From Treponema sp. (GTDB lineage: Bacteria; Spirochaetota; Spirochaetia; Treponematales; Treponemataceae), in NCBI GenBank assembly GCA_017390125.1, contig JAFPCT010000171.1, forward strand, positions 1-6,155: a stretch of 6,155 nucleotides of DNA. Reading direction: 5' to 3'. The position numbers were made by a program, and so were the translations under genes. Under the pieces are notes generated by a model, which worked only from the letters and a program-made list of their open reading frames with translations, did not search any database and was not told where the DNA came from. Positions 1-4,962 of the stretch are shown here, piece by piece; position 1 is the stretch's first letter, and the number at the start of each line of letters is the position of its first letter.

Positions 1-72
1 ATTCATGAAGCCTTTTCTGCTGTCTTTGATCTTGTAGCCTTAACTGAATCTGCAAACTTGCGCCGTGCATGA
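1..72 (+). CDS. 3' end of an unrecognised gene cut by the window edge
   Basis: Frame 1 is open from the first base and ends in TGA at 70-72, giving a 23-residue tail that begins IHEAFSAVFDLVALTES and ends NLRRA. The stop overlaps the start codon of the next reading frame in an ATGA arrangement, a layout typical of co-translated bacterial genes, which is the main reason to treat this frame as real. The tail reads like an amphipathic C-terminal helix. It is too short to assign a family; a STAS-like or other regulatory domain end is possible but unsupported. Confidence 0.5.
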   Translation: MHEAFSAVFDLVALTESANLRRA

Positions 73-275
73 ATGTTGCAGTTACAGAGTTCGATTTTAC
101 AGTCAGGATGATTTTCCCTTTATATCTTTCTGATAACCGCGTGCTTGTAAAAGCTCCTTTCGGGACTGGGGAAAGTGCTGTTCAGGAATTTCTTGCGGAA
201 AAAAAAGACTGGATTAAGAAGCAGGTGGTTAAACAGAATGTGCAGAATGAAAAGGCTCTGGAGCTGATTACTTAA
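69..275 (+). pseudogene. N-terminal remnant of a YgjP/DUF45-like metallopeptidase
   Basis: The 68-residue product has the pattern of the N-terminal beta-rich region of YgjP-like (DUF45/WLM) zinc metal-dependent hydrolases: DNRVLVKAPFGTGES (about residues 22-36), then FLAEKKDWIKKQ (about 41-52). Complete members are usually over 200 residues and carry an HExxH zinc site in the C-terminal half. Here the frame stops at TAA 273-275, and no frame in the following 120 bp continues the domain or supplies HExxH. The start overlaps the upstream stop (ATGA), so translation may be coupled; no Shine-Dalgarno is visible. After the stop, GAAG(277-280)/CTTC(287-290) and a T-rich run form at best a weak terminator. 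It may be a decayed gene or a short stand-alone protein; family assignment is moderate, function unlikely. Confidence 0.5.
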
Positions 276-385
276 GGAAGTTTATTCTTCGGTTTTTATT
301 GGATTTTTATGCTTGTATTTGTTACTTTTTCTTGCGGTTTGTTGTTTTATATATTAAAACAGATGAGATGCAAATTCTCTGTTTT

Positions 386-390
386 GGAGG
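386..390 (+). promoter_or_regulatory. Ribosome binding site fixing the serine hydrolase start
   Basis: GGAGG lies 5 nt before the ATG at 396. The open frame extends back to an ATG at 309, but that start lacks a Shine-Dalgarno and would add 29 residues in front of a normal signal peptide, so 396 is preferred. Confidence 0.8.
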
Positions 391-395
391 TAGTT

Positions 396-1706
396 ATGAA
401 AAAGATTCTTTCTTTGGTTATGCTTGCAGGATGCTGCACTTTTGGATTTGGTCAGGAAAAACAGGATGCATTTGTTACAAATCCGGACAACATGGGCTGG
501 ATGCAGGGCTTTCCGCCGGCTCCGGAAAAAACTTTGAGAGCCTCTGACGGTTCGTTTTTTGAGTTTCCTAATCTGCGATACAGTGTAAATCACATGCAGG
601 AATTCTTTCCTTCACGCACGGTTCCTGCTTCGGAAGACAACAGATATACTGTAAAAACTAAGCTTGATAAGAATATTGATTCGATTGAATTTACGCCCTG
701 GAATTCTGATGAAAAAATGACTTTCAAGGATTCTCTGGCTGCAAATTATACCGACGGTATAATCATCATGCACAAGGGTAAGATTGTTTATGAGCAGTAT
801 CCTGCCGGTCTTAAGCCGGATGGAAGGCATTCGGCTATGTCTGTCAGCAAGTCTTTCTGCGGAACCATCGCTTCTATTCTTGTTGCTGAAGGAAAACTTG
901 ATCCTTCCAAAATGGTTATTGATTACGTTCCGGAGCTTAAGGGGTCCGGCTATGAGGATGCAACTGTAAGGCAGGTTATGGACATGACGACTGCCATTCA
1001 GTACAGCGAGGATTACAACAATCCTAAGGCCGAAGTCTGGGCTTATTCTGCGGCCGGCAATGTGTTCAGACCTGTAGATTACAAGGGACCGGAAAACTAC
1101 TATGAATACCTTAAGACTGTAAAAAAGATTAAGGGTCAGGAACATGGTGAAGCATTCGGTTATAAAACGATTAATACGGAGCTTTTAGGCTGGATTGTTT
1201 CAAGAGCTTCTGGAAAGGGACTTGCCCAGCTTGTTTCTGAAAAAATATGGCAGCCTCTTGGTGCTCATTATGACGCTTATTACCAGCTGGATCCGTCTGG
1301 AATTGCCTTTGCCGGCGGCGGCTTGAGCCTGAACCTTAGGGATATGGCTATGTTCGGTGAAATGATCAGAAACGGAGGCAAATTGAACGGTCGTCAGGTT
1401 ATTCCGGAGGCTGCTGCAAAGGACATTGCGACCGGCGGATGCAACCCTAAGGCTCAGGAAGCCTTTGCAAAGAGCGACTATCCTATGCTTAAGGGATTGA
1501 GCTACAGGGACATGTGGTGGATTACGAACAATTCCCATGGAGCTTACATGGCCCGGGGAGTTCACGGTCAGGCAATTTATATTGATCCAAAGGCAGAAAT
1601 GGTAATCGCAAGGTTTGCTTCCACTTATCTGGCTTCCAACAAATACATTGATCCGCTTTCAATTCCTGCCTATGAGGCTGTAGCTGATTATTTTATGAAG
1701 AAATAG
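396..1706 (+). CDS. Exported serine hydrolase, beta-lactamase class C / 6-aminohexanoate-dimer hydrolase family
   Basis: A 436-residue protein. The N-terminus (MKKILSLVMLAGCC) is a signal peptide: either signal peptidase I cleavage near G19/Q20, or lipoprotein processing at the LAGC lipobox (Cys13), which would be unusually short. The mature part has the serine beta-lactamase/DD-peptidase fold (PF00144). The nucleophile motif SxxK is SVSK at 149-152. The second motif is Tyr256 in FGYKTINTELLG, followed by a PLG turn (287-289). The third, KTG-like motif is probably HG at 390-391 in ARGVHGQAIYIDP, as in NylB/EstB-type members rather than true beta-lactamases. GGGLSLNLRDMAMFG (307-321) is also typical of the family. 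Family members hydrolyse amides, esters or short peptides; the substrate cannot be read here. It probably acts in the periplasm or at the envelope. It appears to be a single-gene unit: 120 bp of AT-rich DNA without a convincing promoter precede it and a strong terminator follows. Confidence 0.9.
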   Translation: MKKILSLVMLAGCCTFGFGQEKQDAFVTNPDNMGWMQGFPPAPEKTLRASDGSFFEFPNLRYSVNHMQEFFPSRTVPASEDNRYTVKTKLDKNIDSIEFTPWNSDEKMTFKDSLAANYTDGIIIMHKGKIVYEQYPAGLKPDGRHSAMSVSKSFCGTIASILVAEGKLDPSKMVIDYVPELKGSGYEDATVRQVMDMTTAIQYSEDYNNPKAEVWAYSAAGNVFRPVDYKGPENYYEYLKTVKKIKGQEHGEAFGYKTINTELLGWIVSRASGKGLAQLVSEKIWQPLGAHYDAYYQLDPSGIAFAGGGLSLNLRDMAMFGEMIRNGGKLNGRQVIPEAAAKDIATGGCNPKAQEAFAKSDYPMLKGLSYRDMWWITNNSHGAYMARGVHGQAIYIDPKAEMVIARFASTYLASNKYIDPLSIPAYEAVADYFMKK

Positions 1707-1715
1707 TGAAAGAAT

Positions 1716-1747
1716 CATAAGCAAAACATAAGAAAATCATGAGAAAG
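1716..1747 (+). repeat. Three imperfect 11-nt tandem repeats
   Basis: CATAAGCAAAA, CATAAGAAAAT and CATGAGAAAG follow each other directly with an 11-nt period, between the hydrolase stop codon and its terminator. The period is close to one DNA helical turn. It may be chance in an A-rich 3' untranslated region. Confidence 0.4.
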
Positions 1748-1750
1748 CAG

Positions 1751-1783
1751 AATGCCGGGGCACAGCGTTTCCGGCATTTTTTT
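1751..1783 (+). terminator. Intrinsic terminator of the serine hydrolase gene
   Basis: AATGCCGG (1751-1758) pairs perfectly with CCGGCATT (1771-1778) and runs into seven T (1777-1783). It lies 44 nt after the stop codon. Its T-tract overlaps the -35 element of the next promoter. Confidence 0.9.
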
Positions 1784-1785
1784 AC

Positions 1786-1804
1786 AGTGCCTTTTATTGG
1801 CACT
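1786..1804. promoter_or_regulatory. Inverted repeat between -35 and -10, candidate operator
   Basis: AGTGCC (1786-1791) and GGCACT (1799-1804) are perfect inverted repeats with a 7-nt AT-rich spacer. The dyad fills the promoter spacer, a common operator position. It matches neither the E. coli LexA box (CTG-N10-CAG) nor the B. subtilis type (CGAAC-N4-GTTCG). Confidence 0.5.
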
Positions 1805-1817
1805 ATACTACAGTATA
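1804..1817. promoter_or_regulatory. Inverted repeat over the -10 element, candidate operator
   Basis: TATACT (1804-1809), 2 nt, AGTATA (1812-1817) form a 14-bp dyad that covers the first -10 and runs into the second TATAAT. It shares base 1804 with the preceding dyad. Part of the symmetry follows from the TATA-like content, so operator function is an inference. Confidence 0.4.
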
Positions 1818-1851
1818 ATAAGGTCATACAATGAAACTTACGGAGGTTTGT

Positions 1852-2010
1852 ATGTTTGAAGTTATTATGTTGCTGACTTTTATCATGTGGTGCGTATTTG
1901 GTTTTCTGCTTGTGAATTGCAAGCGCAGGGAATGGTCAAGGCCTGTGATCCGCAGAATTGTTCTTGTGAAAGTTGTTTATCTTGCGGCTAAGCCGAATGT
2001 TCAGATTTAA
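1852..2010 (+). CDS. Small single-span membrane protein (52 aa) upstream of the polymerase
   Basis: The frame encodes 52 residues starting MFEVIMLLTFIMWCVFGF and ending AAKPNVQI. GGAGG (1842-1846) lies 5 nt before the ATG, an excellent ribosome binding site. An in-frame ATG at 1831 would add seven residues but has only AAGG before it. Residues 4-21 form one hydrophobic segment, followed by a strongly basic stretch (KRREWSRPVIRR, 24-35), predicting a cytoplasmic C-terminus. The gene lies just behind the promoter and ends 5 nt before the polymerase start, which has no ribosome binding site, so translation of the polymerase is likely coupled to this frame. I recognise no family. Small damage-induced membrane proteins such as SidA or YneA that inhibit cell division are analogues in position only; it could also be mainly a leader that couples translation. 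Confidence 0.7.
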   Translation: MFEVIMLLTFIMWCVFGFLLVNCKRREWSRPVIRRIVLVKVVYLAAKPNVQI

Positions 2011-2015
2011 TTTTT

Positions 2016-3401
2016 ATGGAAGATAAAACTTACATTGCGATTGATTTGAAATCTTTTTATGCCTCGGTGGAATGCAGGGAAAGGGGGCTGGATCCCCTTA
2101 CGGCGAATCTTGTGGTGGCGGACAGGAGCCGTACCAGCAAGACGATATGCCTTGCAGTTACGCCGGCCTTGAAGGCTTTGGGGCTCAGCGGACGGAGCAG
2201 GCTTTTTGAAGTTGAGGCCAAGGCCCGGGAATTCAAGAGGAAGACGGGGAAGGAGCTGGAATATGTTGCGGCGGTTCCCAGGATGGCCCTGTACATTCAG
2301 TATTCTTCCCGGATATACAACGTTTACCTGCGTTATTTTGCGCCGGAAGACATTCATGTTTATTCCATCGATGAGGTTTTTATCGATGCTACGAGCTATC
2401 TTTCTTTCTATAAAATTTCGGCCAGTGAGCTTGCGGGGCGGGTGATTCATGACGTGCTTTCTGAAACAGGGATTACGGCTACGGCGGGAATTGCGCCGAA
2501 CCTTTTTCTGTGCAAGGTGGCCATGGATATTGTTGCCAAGCACATTACGGCGGATTCTGACGGGGTTCGCATTGCGGAGCTGGACGTTCCTTCCTACCGG
2601 GCCCAGCTTTGGAACCATCAGCCCATTACGGATTTCTGGCGGGTGGGGCGTGGAACTGCCAGGCGGCTTGAAAAATATTTCATCCGCACCATGGGGGATA
2701 TTGCCCGCACTTCCCTGAACAATCCGCGGCTTCTTTTCAAGGAATTCGGCATTGATGCGGAAATCCTCATTGATCATGCCTGGGGCATTGAGCCTGTGGG
2801 CATGAAGGAAATAAAGGGCTACCGCTCTTCGTCAAAAAGTCTTGGAAGCGGGCAGGTGCTTCACCAGCCTTACACTTTTGAAAAGGCTAAAATCATCGTG
2901 CGGGAAATGGGGGAGCTTCTTGCCCTGGATCTTTTCAAGAAGAATCTGGTGGCAGATTCTGTGACCCTTATGGTGGGCTACGATGTTGAAAGTTTGAATC
3001 AGGATGGTTTTGGCGGTGAGGTGGTCCGGGATTTTTACGGAAGGCTCATCCCAAAGCCGGTCCACGGAACGAAAGCTTTGGGCACCGAAACAAACTCTTC
3101 TTCCCTGATTGTTGAAAGCCTTGTCTTGCTTTTTGATAAAATTGCCGAACAGGAATGGCTTGTGCGGCGCGTAAATATCTGTGCCAACAATGTCATTCCC
3201 CTTAGCCGGAGGGAGCCCTGTCTTTTTGACGGCATTGAAGGTAACGGCGCTTCCGGCAGCAAAAAAGAGGAGAGCCTGCAGAAGGCCCGCCTTGAAATCA
3301 TCAGCCGCTTTGGAAAGAACGCCATCCTTAAGGGCATGAATCTTGAGGAGGGCGCCACCACCATGGACAGAAACCGCCAGATAGGAGGACACAAGGCATG
3401 A
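2016..3401 (+). CDS. Y-family translesion DNA polymerase (UmuC/DinB type)
   Basis: A 461-residue error-prone polymerase that inserts nucleotides opposite damaged template bases. The palm carries the metal-binding acidic residues: Asp10 in AIDLKSFYASVE, and Asp119 and Glu120 in VYSIDEVFID. Tyr15 is in the steric-gate position that excludes ribonucleotides. A GIAPNLFLCKVAMD block (158-171) and a helix-hairpin-helix-like thumb near 207-232 follow; the little-finger domain spans roughly 265-400. EPCLFD (400-405) resembles the beta-clamp binding motif of UmuC (QLNLFD). The wording of the N-terminus is closest to the UmuC-like polymerases of Clostridia, which commonly sit beside a YolD-like gene, as here. 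No Shine-Dalgarno precedes the ATG, and the upstream small gene ends 5 nt before it. The last four bases overlap the next start (ATGA). GC is visibly higher than in the flanking genes, consistent with transfer. Confidence 0.93.
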   Translation: MEDKTYIAIDLKSFYASVECRERGLDPLTANLVVADRSRTSKTICLAVTPALKALGLSGRSRLFEVEAKAREFKRKTGKELEYVAAVPRMALYIQYSSRIYNVYLRYFAPEDIHVYSIDEVFIDATSYLSFYKISASELAGRVIHDVLSETGITATAGIAPNLFLCKVAMDIVAKHITADSDGVRIAELDVPSYRAQLWNHQPITDFWRVGRGTARRLEKYFIRTMGDIARTSLNNPRLLFKEFGIDAEILIDHAWGIEPVGMKEIKGYRSSSKSLGSGQVLHQPYTFEKAKIIVREMGELLALDLFKKNLVADSVTLMVGYDVESLNQDGFGGEVVRDFYGRLIPKPVHGTKALGTETNSSSLIVESLVLLFDKIAEQEWLVRRVNICANNVIPLSRREPCLFDGIEGNGASGSKKEESLQKARLEIISRFGKNAILKGMNLEEGATTMDRNRQIGGHKA

Positions 3402-3622
3402 AACAGGAAAAAGACTACGGTGACATTATAAACTGCGACTGGAACGCAACATCACTCCCGAACCGCATGCCCCTGTCCCAGCGCGCCAAAATCTTCCTCC
3501 CTTTTTCCGCCTTAACCGGCTACGAAGAAGCCCTTGCCGAAACCCTCCGCAAAGAAGTGGAAGGCTTTGAACGACCAACCCCCAGCGAAACTTTCCCGCC
3601 AGAAATACCGCAAATTCAATGA
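3398..3622 (+). CDS. Short YolD-like protein, polymerase partner
   Basis: A 74-residue protein with the YolD-like domain: DYGDIINCDW (6-15), then RMPLSQRAK (23-31) and FLPFSALTGYEEA (33-45). In Firmicutes, YolD-like proteins are encoded next to Y-family polymerases of the YqjW/UvrX type and are thought to assist or regulate them; a UmuD-like role has been proposed but not proven. The start overlaps the polymerase stop (ATGA), with GGAGG at 3384-3388 inside the polymerase gene. Relatives are usually about 110-130 residues, so this copy ends early, after the conserved core. The 3' part is proline-rich (RPTPSETFPPEIP) and not typical. The stop lies 2 nt before a structured repeat. A frameshift or truncation linked to arrival of that repeat is possible; the core appears intact. 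Confidence 0.8.
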   Translation: MKQEKDYGDIINCDWNATSLPNRMPLSQRAKIFLPFSALTGYEEALAETLRKEVEGFERPTPSETFPPEIPQIQ

Positions 3623-3624
3623 AG

Positions 3625-3688
3625 AAAAAAACAGCGCGAAGGAGGACTTAGGTTTTGGAAACCTAAGTTCGACTGGAAGCTGTTTTTT
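3625..3688 (+). repeat. Structured terminator-like repeat, copy 1
   Basis: The element forms one long hairpin. The outer stem of 10 bp pairs 3626-3635 (A6 then CAGC) with 3679-3688 (GCTG then T6). The inner stem pairs ACTTAGGTTT (3646-3655) with AAACCTAAGT (3659-3668) around a 3-nt loop. Between them lie a symmetric 4x4 loop (GCGA/GGAA), two Watson-Crick pairs, a tandem G-A/A-G pair and a G-C plus G-U. The arms ACAGCGCGAAGGAGGACTT and TTCGACTGGAAGC recur exactly in copy 2 at 4763-4838. The T-tract makes it a plausible terminator for the polymerase-yolD unit, and the A-tract would allow termination from the other strand as well. Confidence 0.85.
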
Positions 3689-3692
3689 CTCC

Positions 3693-3721
3693 TTGAAACC
3701 CATGTTTTTATATGATACTTT
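3693..3721 (+). promoter_or_regulatory. Weak candidate promoter for the membrane protein pair
   Basis: TTGAAA (3693-3698) is a good -35, but the hexamer 17 bp downstream, TACTTT (3716-3721), is a poor -10. Transcription would begin near 3728, at or next to the start codon, which has no Shine-Dalgarno. The alternative is read-through from the upstream unit. Confidence 0.35.
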
Positions 3722-3727
3722 ATTTTT

Positions 3728-4372
3728 ATGTATTTGTTCATGTTCATTCTTATTCCGGCCATTCTGGTTTATGAATTCCTTAAGGCTCAAAACAAAATGG
3801 TTCTGCTTTTGATTATTGCCGGAACTCTTACTGGAATTCTGGTGAGTACTCTTACTGCGGTTTTCACCTATCTTCATCGCGTTCCGGAATATAGTTTTGC
3901 TTCGAACTTTGTTTACTATCTTCTGAGTTTTTATGCCCTTCCTGTGCTCCTGGTTTATCTTGCTTATTTTTTCTGCACGAAGGATGAGATTGGAATCAGG
4001 GTGAAGGCTTTTTTCCCTGTTACCGTTTCTTTCTATGCGGTTTTCATGCCTTACATAATCATTGCCTCTGACAATTCGCTCTGCTCATTTTTCATGCTTT
4101 TTGCAAAACCTGTTCTTCTGGTTTCCATGCTTTTCCTCTGCTCAAGGCTCTGCTACAACATTTTTGACGGTCTGGAAAACAATGTGCCTGCAAAAATAGT
4201 TGTGAACGGCCTGCTCGCTGCTATCGTGCTCTGCGTTCCGGCTGCTCTTGAAACTTTATGGCTTATTAATGTCCTTGAGCCATTGGTTTACGGCATTGCG
4301 GTTGTGTTCTCTCTGGGCGCCCTTGTGCTTTTCTTTGTGGAATCCCGACATGGAACAAAATACTTCTTTTAA
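3728..4372 (+). CDS. Unrecognised seven-span integral membrane protein
   Basis: A 214-residue, very hydrophobic protein with about seven predicted membrane segments: residues 2-18, 24-49, 61-83, 93-113, 118-140, 156-180 and 184-204. The short loops hold few charges; RVPEYSFASN (51-60), CTKDEIGIRVK (83-93) and NIFDGLENNVPAK (144-156) are the main polar stretches. I do not recognise the family and see no catalytic or transporter signature. Neither the ATG at 3728 nor the next in-frame ATG at 3740 has a Shine-Dalgarno; an in-frame TGA at 3713 excludes a longer protein. The last 23 bp overlap the VanZ-family gene, so the two are almost certainly one unit and may act together at the membrane. The pair is bracketed by two copies of the structured repeat. 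Confidence 0.75.
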   Translation: MYLFMFILIPAILVYEFLKAQNKMVLLLIIAGTLTGILVSTLTAVFTYLHRVPEYSFASNFVYYLLSFYALPVLLVYLAYFFCTKDEIGIRVKAFFPVTVSFYAVFMPYIIIASDNSLCSFFMLFAKPVLLVSMLFLCSRLCYNIFDGLENNVPAKIVVNGLLAAIVLCVPAALETLWLINVLEPLVYGIAVVFSLGALVLFFVESRHGTKYFF

Positions 4373-4757
4373 AATCAAACTTTTGAAATGGATTCCGGCT
4401 GCATTCATTTTTTCTGCCAGCTGGTATCTTTCAAGTCAGGAAACAATTGAAGGCATGCCTGAATTCTGGAATGGGGACAAACTGGTTCACTGCCTTTGTT
4501 TTGCCGGCCTTTCATTCTGGGTGTCTTTTGCATGCAGCATAAAATCAAAGAAATCATTGTGGCTCCCGGTGGCAATCGTAAGCGCCTACGGCATAATCGA
4601 CGAAATACACCAGAGCTTCACCCCCGGCCGAGACTGTTCGCCTTTCGACTGGATGGCCGACACAATCGGCGCCGTTTTGGGTGCCAGTGTGTTCCTTCTG
4701 GTGCTGCACTTTTTTTCCCCCATCCGCCGCAATCCAAGCCAACGCGCTAAGGAATAA
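4350..4757 (+). CDS. VanZ-family membrane protein
   Basis: A 135-residue protein of the VanZ-like family (PF04892). The conserved acidic/basic pattern is complete: GDKLVH (42-47), then GIIDEIHQSFTPGRDCSPFD (81-100) with Asp84, Glu85, Gln88, Pro92, Gly93, Arg94 and Asp100, then ADTIGAVLGA (103-112). About four membrane segments are expected (near 14-27, 47-62, 70-83 and 105-121). VanZ of Enterococcus gives low-level teicoplanin resistance by an unknown mechanism; most relatives, like this one, lie far from van genes and have no proven function, so resistance should not be inferred. The frame extends upstream to 4248, but the ATG at 4350 is preferred because the longer version would overlap the preceding gene by over 120 bp and add residues absent from the family. 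A weak GGA (4339-4341) precedes it. A structured repeat follows 5 nt after the stop. Confidence 0.88.
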   Translation: MEQNTSFKIKLLKWIPAAFIFSASWYLSSQETIEGMPEFWNGDKLVHCLCFAGLSFWVSFACSIKSKKSLWLPVAIVSAYGIIDEIHQSFTPGRDCSPFDWMADTIGAVLGASVFLLVLHFFSPIRRNPSQRAKE

Positions 4758-4762
4758 TATTA

Positions 4763-4838
4763 AAAAAAACAGCGCGAAGGAGGACTTTGGTTTTCAAAAA
4801 CACTCTGAAGTGCCTGCTTCGACTGGAAGCCTTTTTTT
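4763..4838 (+). repeat. Structured terminator-like repeat, copy 2
   Basis: Positions 4763-4794 match 3625-3656 of copy 1 at 31 of 32 bases, and 4818-4830 match 3668-3680 exactly. The centre differs in length and sequence: the simple inner stem of copy 1 is replaced by a longer stretch with TTTTCAAAA and CACT/AGTG mini-hairpins (4791-4812). The tandem G-A/A-G and G-C plus G-U positions are preserved; the outer stem is weakened by a 2x2 mismatch but keeps the A-tract/T-tract pairing. It begins 5 nt after the vanZ-like stop, mirroring the position of copy 1. Confidence 0.85.
4816..4838 (+). terminator. Local terminator hairpin inside repeat copy 2
   Basis: GCTTC (4816-4820) pairs with GAAGC (4826-4830) around the loop GACTG, followed by C and seven T (4832-4838). 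The same bases can alternatively pair with the 5' arm of the repeat. In copy 1 the equivalent local stem is only 3 bp. Confidence 0.65.
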
Positions 4839-4885
4839 ATGCGAATAACTTTTAATGCGGTTGTCATGGCTTTCAGTGCCTCCTG

Positions 4886-4914
4886 TTGAAAATGCTTCTG
4901 CAAAACGTTAATAT
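4886..4914 (+). promoter_or_regulatory. purC promoter
   Basis: TTGAAA (4886-4891) and TAATAT (4909-4914) are separated by 17 bp, placing the transcription start near 4921 and leaving a 5' leader of about 40 nt. No purine riboswitch or recognisable PurR box is seen in the leader. Confidence 0.65.
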
Positions 4915-4962
4915 TCGTCTTAAACATTGAAATAAAAACATTTATTCATAGAGGTTTTTGAA

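Larger units (their letters stand above)
1781..1819 (+). promoter_or_regulatory. Sigma-70 type promoter of the small membrane protein-polymerase-yolD unit
   Basis: TTTACA (1781-1786) and TATACT (1804-1809) are separated by exactly 17 bp. A second, perfect -10 hexamer TATAAT lies at 1814-1819 but has only a poor -35 (TTTTAT, 1792-1797, spacer 16). The -35 sits in the T-tract of the preceding terminator. Two inverted repeats occupy the spacer and the -10 region, so this promoter is probably controlled by a DNA-binding repressor. Confidence 0.75.

Noticed and set aside
612..1145. 177-codon antisense frame opposite the serine hydrolase
   Set aside because: It is covered by the active-site region of the hydrolase on the + strand and shows no recognisable domain or ribosome binding site.
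1831..1851. Upstream in-frame ATG for the 52-residue protein
   Set aside because: The ATG at 1852 has a perfect GGAGG at 5 nt, while 1831 has only AAGG and would sit very close to the predicted transcription start.
2007..2777. 256-codon antisense frame opposite the polymerase gene
   Set aside because: It lies opposite a strongly conserved coding region, is rich in Arg/Pro/Asn as expected for the complement of such a gene, and has no start signals.
3534..3812. Open frame of 92 codons spanning the end of yolD and repeat copy 1
   Set aside because: It runs through the non-coding hairpin and into the start of the membrane gene, has no ribosome binding site, and its product resembles no domain; treated as a shadow.
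4248..4349. Longer N-terminus for the VanZ-like protein
   Set aside because: It would overlap the preceding gene by over 120 bp and add residues not seen in the family; the ATG at 4350 gives a normal VanZ length.
3625..4838. Repeats as integron attC sites with the membrane pair as a gene cassette (Treponema denticola is known to carry an integron)
   Set aside because: The position just after stop codons fits, but no RYYYAAC or GTTRRRY core sites are found at the ends of either copy on either strand, and the T-tract ends suggest a terminator.
4842..4917. Distant inverted repeat CGAATA/TATTCG around the purC promoter
   Set aside because: Only six bases with a long spacer; expected by chance in AT-rich DNA.
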